From: Clostridium carboxidivorans P7
GTDB lineage: Bacteria > Bacillota > Clostridia > Clostridiales > Clostridiaceae
Assembly (NCBI RefSeq): GCF_001038625.1
Contig: NZ_CP011803.1
Coordinates: 1,240,001 to 1,304,000 of the forward strand
Direction: 5' to 3'
DNA length: 64,000 nt
The notes under the pieces were generated by a model. That model was not told the origin of the DNA. It saw nothing but the letters and a program-made list of their open reading frames with translations, and did no database searches. This document shows positions 56,801 through 63,271 of the stretch, in pieces. Made by a program: the position numbers and the translations under genes. Positions within the stretch are counted from its first letter, which is position 1. Each line of letters begins with the position of its first letter.

Positions 56801-56913
56801 ATAAAAAAGAATTGTCTTATGAGGATATAGAAAATTGTAAGAAAGAAAGTTTTATTCAATTTAAACTATGGGAAAAGGGTTGGATTGAAAGAATGAGAGA
56901 GGAAAAATTATAG
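53869..56913 (+). CDS. Trypsin-like protease - STAND NTPase - HAT/TPR-like repeat fusion, putative antiviral sensor-effector
   Basis: A 1014-residue cytoplasmic protein in three parts. Residues 1-230 are a trypsin-like serine protease with a full triad: His49 in FTAAHV, Asp101 in RNDVAVIRC and Ser188 in LGYSGSGVF. Residues about 280-600 are a STAND/NACHT-like NTPase: Walker A GAGGEGKTT (314-322), Walker B VVFVIDDASGD (Asp365, Asp366), sensor-like FAAREN, and later IRTRHPEISKIIL. Residues about 640-930 are 40-residue helical repeats of HAT/TPR type ('NSARWILKKGMEKCPSYESI' then IYIKAAELELDAGN). The design is that of an NLR-like sensor whose repeats bind a trigger and whose protease then fires. 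Start overlaps the MBL stop (TAATG). It is shorter than described Avs proteins, and joins protease and NTPase in one chain. Confidence 0.85.
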   Translation: MSVERELKVLSVRIEAKTGDNQGNDILGSGILWALDDSSKYMYAFTAAHVIFEHDNLVIRYWDKDDVSGEIYINQKDNIALHEDNNCDKWNCDKSILLRNDVAVIRCLHKKIEGLAYKLKITKDINENESLLIIGYPKMVWNNENSNTSRRKLTAQFDEPDNIHKFFNYRITSDLNPQDRNEDLLGYSGSGVFENNKPLRMIGIHSYGDFDVHLNTVVGMQACLIREVCQSKNWDLPQYDDNMAHTKPDMSKWFKTDDTFFNEHKKCSNDSLKDFLKGKNCVWSLISNGFIVKREVTQEVLKKISDNSMIGILGAGGEGKTTILMQVCYELNNKGYTVYWNVEQINKTFNMELELTTDDVVFVIDDASGDMKFEKFALEASKKGYKIIFAARENEWNMDRLKVGGAEIERDTEFIRLKSFAEGEPYKFAKLISSTMNIDKSEEEIRIIFEKNSEGFLLAAMLIAVYGKPLEIIIKDMLIKIGDEREEILKVLSIICYVESLKERSLTNLSITSDVYKILYEYYSIKTKEIKGILCNEVRKGSANTIRTRHPEISKIILKFLLTEEGSRFDINEILDDFIKSFYNTANNKGKRTIPQEIIKKIYPIMIAIMNDIYNNFNDFETEYIANNIADIYSYREDIWLLWGKLEIKRGNVGQDFNEEFTARWIFKRAIEKCLNCANVYIKAAELELDVGNTGEINKENSARWILKKGMEKCPSYESIYIKAAELEIDADNIGEINQENSARWILKIGMEKCESSENIYIKASELELDAGNIGEINQENSARWILRKGLEKSPNTENIYIKAAQLELDAGNVGEINQENSARWILKKGLERCLGDANICISAAQLEVESDNIGEINQENSARWILKRGLERCPSTASAGSIYAKVIEVEINKDNIGEIDIENSARWYINQYLNLNINNSKDYILSLAALMEAHNNNFNNTEKYLKILLKISGKTRDYYVAYLCYKMCNLEEVAGCYKKELSYEDIENCKKESFIQFKLWEKGWIERMREEKL
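55831..56680 (+). repeat. 120-bp tandem repeats encoding the sensor-like HAT/TPR array
   Basis: The word GGAGAAATA recurs at 55951, 56071, 56191, 56311 and 56431, exactly 120 bases apart, then at 56560 (129 bases, with an insertion). Units 2-5 are nearly identical at DNA level (AATCAAGAAAATAGTGCAAG recurs), while the first and last units are more diverged. Each encodes one 40-residue repeat. Confidence 0.92.
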
Positions 56914-57152
56914 TATTATGCTGAAATAAGTGAATCTGATAACATATATTAAATTAGGATATGTATACCAAGAGAGATATTTACTGTTTAAAGATATCAT
57001 TATAATTTTTATTTTGTTTTATAATAATAAAATTAAAAATACAAGTATATATTAGCTAAAAGTAAAAAACTTGTAAGGAATAGAGTTGAGGCAATGAGAT
57101 TTTTAATTCATTATTTGGTTTTAAAATAGAGGATTTCAAAGGTCGCGCTTCA

Positions 57153-57168
57153 CCTCCACCAATGAAAC
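57153..57168 (+). repeat. tmRNA 3'-end-like direct repeat, right copy
   Basis: CCTCCACCAATGAAAC, one base different from 52450-52465, in the same orientation; the pair brackets the MBL and protease-NTPase genes (4.7 kb). Confidence 0.5.
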
Positions 57169-57183
57169 ATAGGAACACATATG

Positions 57184-57210
57184 ACCGTATTGAAGAAATA
57201 CGGTTTTTTA
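57184..57210 (+). terminator. Rho-independent terminator
   Basis: ACCGTATT pairs with AATACGGT around GAAGA, followed by six T residues. Confidence 0.85.
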
Positions 57211-57309
57211 ATTTTACTATGATTTAGAATTATGAAAGATGAATTGTATTATAAAAATAAGTTGAGATACTTAAATAGAATTGAATAGTCTATTAGTCAA
57301 CTTCCAATT

Positions 57310-57380
57310 AGGCTAATAATGGGTAGTTCAATGTCTTGAAGGTGCCATTTAATAAAATTTAGCAAGTGACACAATAGTAA
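57310..57380 (+). repeat. Direct repeat R2, copy a
   Basis: 71 bases beginning AGGCTAATAATGGGTAGTTC, matching 58024-58094 at 69 of 71 positions. The two copies bracket the orphan gene at 57413-57886. Confidence 0.9.
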
Positions 57381-57412
57381 AAAATTGCGAATTAAACTGG
57401 AGGGAGATTAAG

Positions 57413-57886
57413 TTGAAGTTAAAGAAAGAGATAACAATTGCTTTAATTGTTATAATGGCTTTAATGATTTTTACTTATGCAAGGCATTTGGGTATTGTAG
57501 GAAATAGTTATCTAAAAATAAGTGAAGATACTAAAGAAAAAATCACTTCAATTATTAAAAAGAGCAAAGGGGAAATTCCAAATCTACAAACAGATAATTG
57601 TAAAGAAAGTTGGATTAAAGAAGCACATATTAAACAAAAAGAAATGATGGATAAAGTTTTAAATACATTAACTGTTGTAGGTGAATCAAGAAAAGGTAAA
57701 CCAGATAAATTTATAATCGCAACTTTCTATGATAATATGCAAGTATATATTCCTTATAATAAAAAAGATGCCCATAACAATATTATAGTTGAAATAGATA
57801 ATCATTATTATATTGCAGTTGCAAAAGAAGATGATATTAAAACAATTATCAATTACATGGAAAAACAGGGTGTATTAAAGGAATAA
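57413..57886 (+). CDS. Membrane-anchored hypothetical protein
   Basis: A 157-residue protein I do not recognise. One hydrophobic segment (about 8-22, 'ITIALIVIMALMIFTYA') is an uncleaved anchor or signal; the remaining 130 residues are hydrophilic, with 'NIIVEIDNHYYIAVAKEDDI' near the C-terminus suggesting a small alpha/beta domain outside the cell. The TTG start has GGAGGGAG seven bases upstream, which supports it. It stands alone between two near-identical 71-bp direct repeats, suggesting a mobile or duplicated cassette. Confidence 0.65.
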   Translation: MKLKKEITIALIVIMALMIFTYARHLGIVGNSYLKISEDTKEKITSIIKKSKGEIPNLQTDNCKESWIKEAHIKQKEMMDKVLNTLTVVGESRKGKPDKFIIATFYDNMQVYIPYNKKDAHNNIIVEIDNHYYIAVAKEDDIKTIINYMEKQGVLKE

Positions 57887-57924
57887 TCTAAATTAGAGAT
57901 TAAAGAAATGTGACACAATTTTTT

Positions 57925-58032
57925 TAAATTATGACATAACTCCTGAATGCGTAATGGGATTAAAAGAACCTAATATAACTCTCAATTATTCACATAATTT
58001 GGAGTGCTATTATCATTCTCATAAGGCTAATA
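57925..58032 (+). repeat. Direct repeat R1, copy a
   Basis: About 108 bases containing TGAATGCGTAATGGGATTAA, repeated at 59610-59718 with about ten differences. Its 3' end runs into R2 copy b. In both copies one frame is open through the repeat (containing ITPECVMGLKEPNI) but has no start. Confidence 0.88.
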
Positions 58033-58094
58033 ATGGGTAGTTCAATGCCTTGAAGGTCCCATTTAATAAAATTTAGCAAGTGACACAATAGTAA
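58024..58094 (+). repeat. Direct repeat R2, copy b
   Basis: Second copy of the 71-base repeat at 57310-57380, differing at two positions. Confidence 0.9.
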
Positions 58095-58202
58095 GATAAT
58101 ATGAACTAACCTATATTTTGAACAATATAGATCCGCTTTCATCTCTTGGAAAATGTAAGCGGATTTACTTTGATTATTTTTTAATTTTCAAAATAATATT
58201 TA

Positions 58203-58787
58203 TTAACGAAACAATGACACTGCACAATAGACAAGTAGAAGCGCCATAATAGTGTTAAAGACTTTATAATGTTTTACAAGAACTTTCTGAAATACAGAGC
58301 CAAACAATGACCAGCAGCAGGTTCCTACAAAGCCAAGGAAAGCAAGAATCACAGAAAAACTTGTAAGCATGAACACAGATTTGTAATATGGTACGATGAA
58401 TGTTGAAACGGTTGCAAGTCCATAAATAATAACATTCGGATTGACAAACTGCAAAAGTAAGCCGGATAAAAATGTATTTGTACGCTTTTCAGGTTTGTCC
58501 TCACTGTTAGGTTTGCTCTTGTAGGTTTGCCATGCAAGCCACAGCATATACGCTGCACCAACATATGACATAATTGATTTGATTGATGGGATAAAGCTGT
58601 AAAGCGCTATACTAAAAATACTACTTAAGGAAAATAGAATAAAAACACCAAAGAATATGCCTACATTAAACATTATGCTCTTCTTAAATCCGTATCGGCT
58701 TGCATTTGACATTGACATAATAGTATTTGGTCCTGGACTAAAGTTTGCAATAAGGACATAGGATAAAAATGCTGTAAAATTTGGCAT
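58203..58787 (-). CDS. LysE/RhtB-family amino acid exporter
   Basis: A 194-residue membrane protein with six hydrophobic segments and the LysE/RhtB beginning 'LIANFSPGPNTIMSMSNASR' and RYGFKKSIMFNVGIFFG. It exports amino acids or related metabolites. GGAGG lies eight bases before the ATG. It is divergent from an XRE-cupin regulator gene with shared operator repeats, and the pair looks like a transferred cassette: GC content is higher than in neighbours and R1 repeats stand on both sides. Confidence 0.9.
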   Translation of the reverse strand: MPNFTAFLSYVLIANFSPGPNTIMSMSNASRYGFKKSIMFNVGIFFGVFILFSLSSIFSIALYSFIPSIKSIMSYVGAAYMLWLAWQTYKSKPNSEDKPEKRTNTFLSGLLLQFVNPNVIIYGLATVSTFIVPYYKSVFMLTSFSVILAFLGFVGTCCWSLFGSVFQKVLVKHYKVFNTIMALLLVYCAVSLFR

Positions 58788-58814
58788 GGATATTTACCTC
58801 CTAACTATTGTATG

Positions 58815-58881
58815 GTATAATGCACAAAAAGGATAATATATTATACTGTGCAATATAATAGTACTATTTGTGCAGTATAAT
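58815..58881. promoter_or_regulatory. Operator repeats between lysE-like and XRE-cupin genes
   Basis: Three copies of a TTGTGCA-GTATAAT-like word: 58868-58881 (TTGTGCAGTATAAT), inverted at 58840-58853 (ATTATACTGTGCAA) and inverted at 58815-58828 (GTATAATGCACAAA). They overlap both divergent promoters and probably bind the adjacent regulator. Confidence 0.75.
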
Positions 58882-58905
58882 GTCAATAGATTGGAGAGGA
58901 TTTTT

Positions 58906-59460
58906 TTGGAAAAACTTAATTTTATTATTGCTGAAAACTTAAAAAAGCTTCGTGTAGAAAAGACGCTTAGCCTTGACAATGTCTCAAAGTTGACCGGTGT
59001 AAGCAAAAGTATGCTAGGCCAAATTGAACGTTGTGAAGCAAACCCTACTGTGTCAACGGTATGGAAGATTGCAAATGGGCTTAAAATATCATGTACCCAA
59101 CTTATGAGCATGCCAGAGGCTGACTTTGAAATCGTAGATAAGTGTCAAGTGCAACCACTTGTTGAAGATAACGGCAGGGTTAAGATATTTCCTGTGTTCA
59201 CCTTTGATAGCGTAAGGCGGTTTGAAATGTATTCTATTGAGATTGACACTAACGGTTATTTATCTTCAGAAATTCACCAACAAGGTACACAGGAATTCAT
59301 TACTGTATTTTCTGGCAATCTTACTATGAGTATAAATGGTAAAAATTTTGTTGTAACAACAGGTAATTCCATACGATTTAAGGCAGACTGCCCTCATGCT
59401 TATCAAAATACCGGAGATGCAATTTGCTCATTAAGTATGGTTATTTACTATCCAATGTAG
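58906..59460 (+). CDS. XRE-family regulator with C-terminal cupin domain
   Basis: A 184-residue regulator: helix-turn-helix at about residues 8-62 ('LTGVSKSMLGQIERCEANPT') and a cupin effector domain at about 95-182 ('EIHQQGTQEFITVFSGNLTM'). The start is taken as TTG at 58906 with GGAGAGG upstream; the alternative GTG at 58870 lies inside an operator repeat. Divergent from the LysE exporter gene it probably controls, in the manner of amino-acid-responsive XRE-cupin/LysE pairs. Confidence 0.87.
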   Translation: MEKLNFIIAENLKKLRVEKTLSLDNVSKLTGVSKSMLGQIERCEANPTVSTVWKIANGLKISCTQLMSMPEADFEIVDKCQVQPLVEDNGRVKIFPVFTFDSVRRFEMYSIEIDTNGYLSSEIHQQGTQEFITVFSGNLTMSINGKNFVVTTGNSIRFKADCPHAYQNTGDAICSLSMVIYYPM

Positions 59461-59609
59461 AAATCAATGATGTAGCTTTAGAGATCATTTTGAACAGATA
59501 TTTATGGGGATATATTTTGCGATGTTATAATTTATTAAGTGTTGAGGTACTTGGTTTATAGCAAATATATAAAAACTAAAACATAAGCTCAATTGATTCG
59601 CATTTTTCA

Positions 59610-59718
59610 TAAATTATGACATAACTCCTGAATGCGTAATGGGATTAAAAGAACCTAATATAGCTCCTAATTATTCATATAATTGGGAGTGCTATTATCA
59701 TTCTCATAAGGCCAATAA
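59610..59718 (+). repeat. Direct repeat R1, copy b
   Basis: Second copy of R1 (57925-58032). It lies after the XRE-cupin gene, so R1 copies bracket the LysE/regulator cassette. R2 does not follow this copy. Confidence 0.88.
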
Positions 59719-59819
59719 CAAGAAGTTAAGGCATATAAATATTTTAGCTGTGTTGTTAATATAAATTAATACTGATCATATAACTTATAGATAAATAGTA
59801 ATTTTGCAAAGGAAAATAC

Positions 59820-60086
59820 ATGGTGACGAAAATGAATGATAATAAATGTGAATTAATACAAAACTTAGATAAGCTGCACACAACCGAGTTGGGAGTTGGA
59901 CGAATTAAAAACAATCTTTCTTTAGATGTGGATGATGTAGTAAAATGGTGTAGCAGCAAAATATTAAAGTCCAATGCCATAATAGTTAGAAAGGGTAAAA
60001 ACTGGTATGTAGACATAGATAACTGTGAAATAACAGTTAATGCATATAGCTATACCATTATTACTGCTCATAAGATAAAAAAATAG
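59820..60086 (+). CDS. DUF3781-family small protein
   Basis: An 88-residue protein matching the DUF3781 pattern: 'NLDKLHTTELGVGRIKNNLS', LDVDDVVKWC, GKNWYVDIDNCEITVN and AYSYTIITAHK. It has no membrane helix; function is unknown. AAAGG precedes the ATG at 59820 by nine bases; the ATG at 59832 is an alternative. It is monocistronic and followed by a terminator. DUF3781 genes in other Firmicutes are often found beside GyrI-like or regulator genes; none is adjacent here. Confidence 0.8.
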   Translation: MVTKMNDNKCELIQNLDKLHTTELGVGRIKNNLSLDVDDVVKWCSSKILKSNAIIVRKGKNWYVDIDNCEITVNAYSYTIITAHKIKK

Positions 60087-60114
60087 ATTGAATTTCTCAA
60101 TTACATAATAAAAC

Positions 60115-60158
60115 AAAAGGCCATTGTTAAATCATTTAAAATTCAACATGGCCTTTTT
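60115..60158. terminator. Terminator, copy of the hairpin at 50709
   Basis: AAAAGGCCATTGTTAAAT pairs with ATTCAACATGGCCTTTTT (one bulge). Serves the DUF3781 gene and the decayed gene on the other strand. Confidence 0.85.
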
Positions 60159-60172
60159 AATATTTAATCTAT

Positions 60173-60345
60173 GCCATATTTGTTTTCTATGAATTTGAAC
60201 ATTTCAAAACCTAAATGATAAGAATTTATTCTTCCCATGCTTGGGGTAATGACATCATTATGTCTTTTAATAAATTCAATATGATTAGCAATACATATAA
60301 AATTTATGCTAATAATTATGTTTATGGAAAAGTATAGTAACTAAG
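60173..60345 (-). pseudogene. 3' fragment of a lost gene, possibly SpoVR-like
   Basis: The minus strand is open for about 55 codons without a start, ending in a TAA at 60173-60175. The end reads IEFIKRHNDVITPSMGR, INSYHLGFEMFKFIENK and YGID. The 'NPYxLGFxxFxDIE' flavour recalls the SpoVR family, but the assignment rests on a short stretch. The gene's former terminator (60115-60158) is still present, and a more decayed copy of the same tail lies at 50757-50792. Confidence 0.35.
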
Positions 60346-60474
60346 AGTATAATTGTAACTATGCTAATTTTATCCCATGGATTCTGAGTCTAAGAATCAC
60401 TTGATTAGCTGGTGTAGTTACTTTTGATTTAAAAGTAAAATTATAATTATAGTAAAAATATTGGAGAGAATAAG
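60207..60474. promoter_or_regulatory. Upstream region of the Bce-type transporter operon
   Basis: GTAGTTACTTTTGATTTAAAAGTAAAATTATAATTATAG (60415-60453) holds an inverted repeat (TTACTTTT with AAAAGTAA) and a TATAAT box; this layout is compatible with regulation by a BceR-type response regulator encoded elsewhere. Confidence 0.45.
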
Positions 60475-61236
60475 ATGAATATATTGGATATTGAAAACTT
60501 GGAAAAAAGCTATAAATTTAGCAAGAAAGATAAGGTTAAAGTTTTAAGTGAAGTTAATTTGAAAGTAAAAACAGGAGAATTGGTTGCAATTATGGGACCA
60601 TCTGGTAGCGGAAAAACTACATTATTAAATATAATAAGTGGAATAGATTCTGCTGATGGGGGAAGAGTTTTATTTCATGGAAATGATTTAATTAATATGA
60701 GCAAATCACAATTAGCGTTGTTTAGAAGACATAAGATGGGAATGGTTTTTCAAGAATTTAATTTGATTGACAGCTTAAATGTAAAAGAAAATATAATGAT
60801 GCCAATGATTTTGGATAAAAGGGAAATGGAAGAAATGGAGGCTAAAACTCAAGAACTTACACAGCTGCTTGGAATTTCAGATATATTGAACAAAAATGTA
60901 TATGAAATTTCTGGAGGACAAAAACAGCGTGCAGCTATATGCAGAGCTCTTGTAAATGAGCCAGATATAATATTTGCAGATGAGCCTACAGGAAACTTAG
61001 ATTCTAAATCAACAAAGGATGTTATGAATTATTTGAGCAAAGTAAATGAAAATTTGAGGACAAGTGTGTTGATGGTAACACATGATTCTTTTGCTGCAAG
61101 TTACTGCAGTCGAGTGGTTTTGTTAAAGGATGGGAAAATCATTTCAGATATATCAAAAAAAGCATCTAGAAAAGAATTTTTTCATGAAATATTAGATGTA
61201 CTTTCTTTAATTGGTGGTGATTTTGATGAATTTTAA
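60475..61236 (+). CDS. BceA-type ABC transporter ATPase
   Basis: A 253-residue ATPase of the MacB/BceA group. Walker [10 protein letters not shown] at residues 41-49, Q-loop in [10 protein letters not shown], signature [15 protein letters not shown], Walker [14 protein letters not shown], switch histidine in VTHDSF. With the FtsX-type permease downstream it forms an antimicrobial peptide detoxification module at the membrane. TTGGAGAG precedes the ATG. The permease start overlaps its 3' end by 11 bases. Unlike typical bceRSAB loci, no response regulator or kinase gene is adjacent. Confidence 0.92.
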   Translation: MNILDIENLEKSYKFSKKDKVKVLSEVNLKVKTGELVAIMGPSGSGKTTLLNIISGIDSADGGRVLFHGNDLINMSKSQLALFRRHKMGMVFQEFNLIDSLNVKENIMMPMILDKREMEEMEAKTQELTQLLGISDILNKNVYEISGGQKQRAAICRALVNEPDIIFADEPTGNLDSKSTKDVMNYLSKVNENLRTSVLMVTHDSFAASYCSRVVLLKDGKIISDISKKASRKEFFHEILDVLSLIGGDFDEF

Positions 61237-63142
61237 TAAGATAGCTTTAAAAATGCTTAAAGTAAACTTTAAACGGTATTTATTGTATTTTATATGTAAT
61301 ACCTTTTCTGTTATCTTGTTTTATTGTTTTGCTGCTTTATTTACAAACAATTCATTTATGAAGAATCCATCAGTAATTGATACAAGTATTTCAAGCAATA
61401 TTATAGCTCCAAGCCTTCTTGTTTCAATATTTATTGTATTATTTGTTCCATATTCTCATAATGCATTTCAAAAGCTTCGCAGAAATGATTATGGAATTTT
61501 GATGACACTGGGAATGACAGAAAAAGAGGTCTTAATCAATATGTTGTTTGAGAATGGAATAATTGCTTTAATTTCTGTTGTATCTGGATTGTTTATAGGA
61601 ACTTTTATTTCTATGGCTTTTTATGAAGTTATCATAAAATTTATTGGCATTTCAGCTTTAAAGTATCAGATGAATATTAAAGCTTATGGGGTTACAATAC
61701 TTTTTTATGGAGCAGTATTTATAATTACTGTAATAATAAGTATTTTTCAATCATTAAAAATGAAGATTATAGATTTAATAAAGGAACGATATAAAGCAGA
61801 TAAAGAGAAAAAAACTCATAAGGCAATATTTTATATTGGTACAGTTATGTTAATCACTGCAGTAACTATTATGATAAGAAACTATAAAGCAGGACATTCT
61901 ACTGATGTGTGGTTTTACAGTATGCTTTTATGCCTTATAGGAACTTATTTCATTATTGGTAATTCGGATATTATTATACTATGGTTAGAAAGAAATAATA
62001 AATCATATTATCTGAAAAATAGTTTGTTTTTTTCTGATTTAAAGTATCATTTTCACTCCACTAAGAAAATTTTAACTTCAATGGTATGGTTGTTTGAATT
62101 TGCCATATTTTTTGTTGCACTTTGTATGATAACATATCCTAGTTTTACTAAAAATGCTGTTACATATACTCCATATGAAATGGAGTTTGCTCAAATGGGC
62201 AAAATAAATCAAATTTCTGATAAAGCTTTAGAAGAAATATTGAATAGTGGAAGTACGAAAGTAACAGAAGAAAAATCAATGGAATTCTTGAGAAATGGGG
62301 CATTTAATATATTGTCGGAATCACAGGTGAATTCTACTTTAAAGCGAAATTATAATATAAAAAAGGGTACTTTCATGACAATATTTATGTATGATTTAAA
62401 AGATGGTTATGCACATGATTTAAGTGCTCCAGAGAATATGCTTTTTACATGCAGTGACAAAGAATTAAATCTAAAATCGGCAGGAAGCAAAGTAGACATA
62501 TTGGTTGATAAAAATTATATGGCTGATAGAACAATAATAGTCAATAATGATGATTATGAACAAATTAAAAATACTTCTAAGGATTATCAAATTGTGGTTT
62601 CAAAATTATTTAACTTTGAGGATTGGAAAAAATCAGGAGATATAGTGGAAACACTACAACAACAATTAAATAAGTTAAACCATGAAGATGGTTCGGAGTT
62701 AAAGCGTTATAAAATTAGTTCAAGAATTGAGCAATATAAAACAGCTGAGCAATCATCATTGTTTTTGACTGTTACTGTAGCTTTTGTGGTGATTTTGTTT
62801 TGGTTTTCAGCAAACATAATACTGCATTTAAAATTACAATTAGAATTTGAAGATGAATATAGGAAATATAGGGACTTGTATAAAATGGGGATGCAGGAAG
62901 AGGAAGCTAAACATTTGATTTTAAATAAGCATTATTTTATGTTTATGGTTCCTGTATTTATTGGAGCTATCATTGCTATGTTTTATAATTATTCCATCAA
63001 TACTATTTGTGATTATGGATGGACAGCTGCGAAGTATTGTGGCATAGTTTCAATAATAGTTATCATTATTCAGATTGTATTTGTAAAAATTTATACAAAT
63101 GTTTATTCAAAAGGATTATTAAATAAGGTATTAAATAATTAG
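61226..63142 (+). CDS. BceB-type ABC transporter permease
   Basis: A 638-residue FtsX-family permease with about ten membrane helices and one large extracellular domain (about residues 305-505) between helices 7 and 8, the BceB hallmark that binds peptide antibiotics or lipid II complexes. Helix clusters are at about 15-40, 55-80, 100-165, 195-245, 280-305 and 515-630. The ATG at 61226 ([11 protein letters not shown]) is preferred to a frame from 61211; it overlaps the ATPase gene. Probable resistance to bacitracin-like or lantibiotic peptides; exact drug unknown. Confidence 0.9.
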   Translation: MNFNKIALKMLKVNFKRYLLYFICNTFSVILFYCFAALFTNNSFMKNPSVIDTSISSNIIAPSLLVSIFIVLFVPYSHNAFQKLRRNDYGILMTLGMTEKEVLINMLFENGIIALISVVSGLFIGTFISMAFYEVIIKFIGISALKYQMNIKAYGVTILFYGAVFIITVIISIFQSLKMKIIDLIKERYKADKEKKTHKAIFYIGTVMLITAVTIMIRNYKAGHSTDVWFYSMLLCLIGTYFIIGNSDIIILWLERNNKSYYLKNSLFFSDLKYHFHSTKKILTSMVWLFEFAIFFVALCMITYPSFTKNAVTYTPYEMEFAQMGKINQISDKALEEILNSGSTKVTEEKSMEFLRNGAFNILSESQVNSTLKRNYNIKKGTFMTIFMYDLKDGYAHDLSAPENMLFTCSDKELNLKSAGSKVDILVDKNYMADRTIIVNNDDYEQIKNTSKDYQIVVSKLFNFEDWKKSGDIVETLQQQLNKLNHEDGSELKRYKISSRIEQYKTAEQSSLFLTVTVAFVVILFWFSANIILHLKLQLEFEDEYRKYRDLYKMGMQEEEAKHLILNKHYFMFMVPVFIGAIIAMFYNYSINTICDYGWTAAKYCGIVSIIVIIIQIVFVKIYTNVYSKGLLNKVLNN

Positions 63143-63170
63143 TTACTATAAGTTGTTTTATATAATCAAA

Positions 63171-63222
63171 ACAATTAGAAATTCAAGATGCTTAATATTA
63201 GCTAATCTGAATTTCTAATTGT
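63171..63222. terminator. Bidirectional terminator
   Basis: ACAATTAGAAATTCA (63171-63185) pairs perfectly with TGAATTTCTAATTGT (63208-63222), with an inner AGATGCTTAATATTAGC pairing. Lies between convergent genes. Confidence 0.82.
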
Positions 63223-63271
63223 AAATAATTTAAATTACAAATTAATAAGATTTTCCTAAATATAAATTTGT

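Larger units (their letters stand above)
56914..57412. other. Non-coding right flank of the putative defence locus
   Basis: About 500 bases with no gene. Contains the right tmRNA-end-like repeat (57153-57168), a terminator (57184-57210) and direct repeat R2 copy a (57310-57380). Confidence 0.6.

Noticed and set aside
58870..58905. GTG start for the XRE-cupin regulator
   Set aside because: It lies inside an operator repeat and lacks a ribosome binding site; TTG at 58906 follows GGAGAGG.
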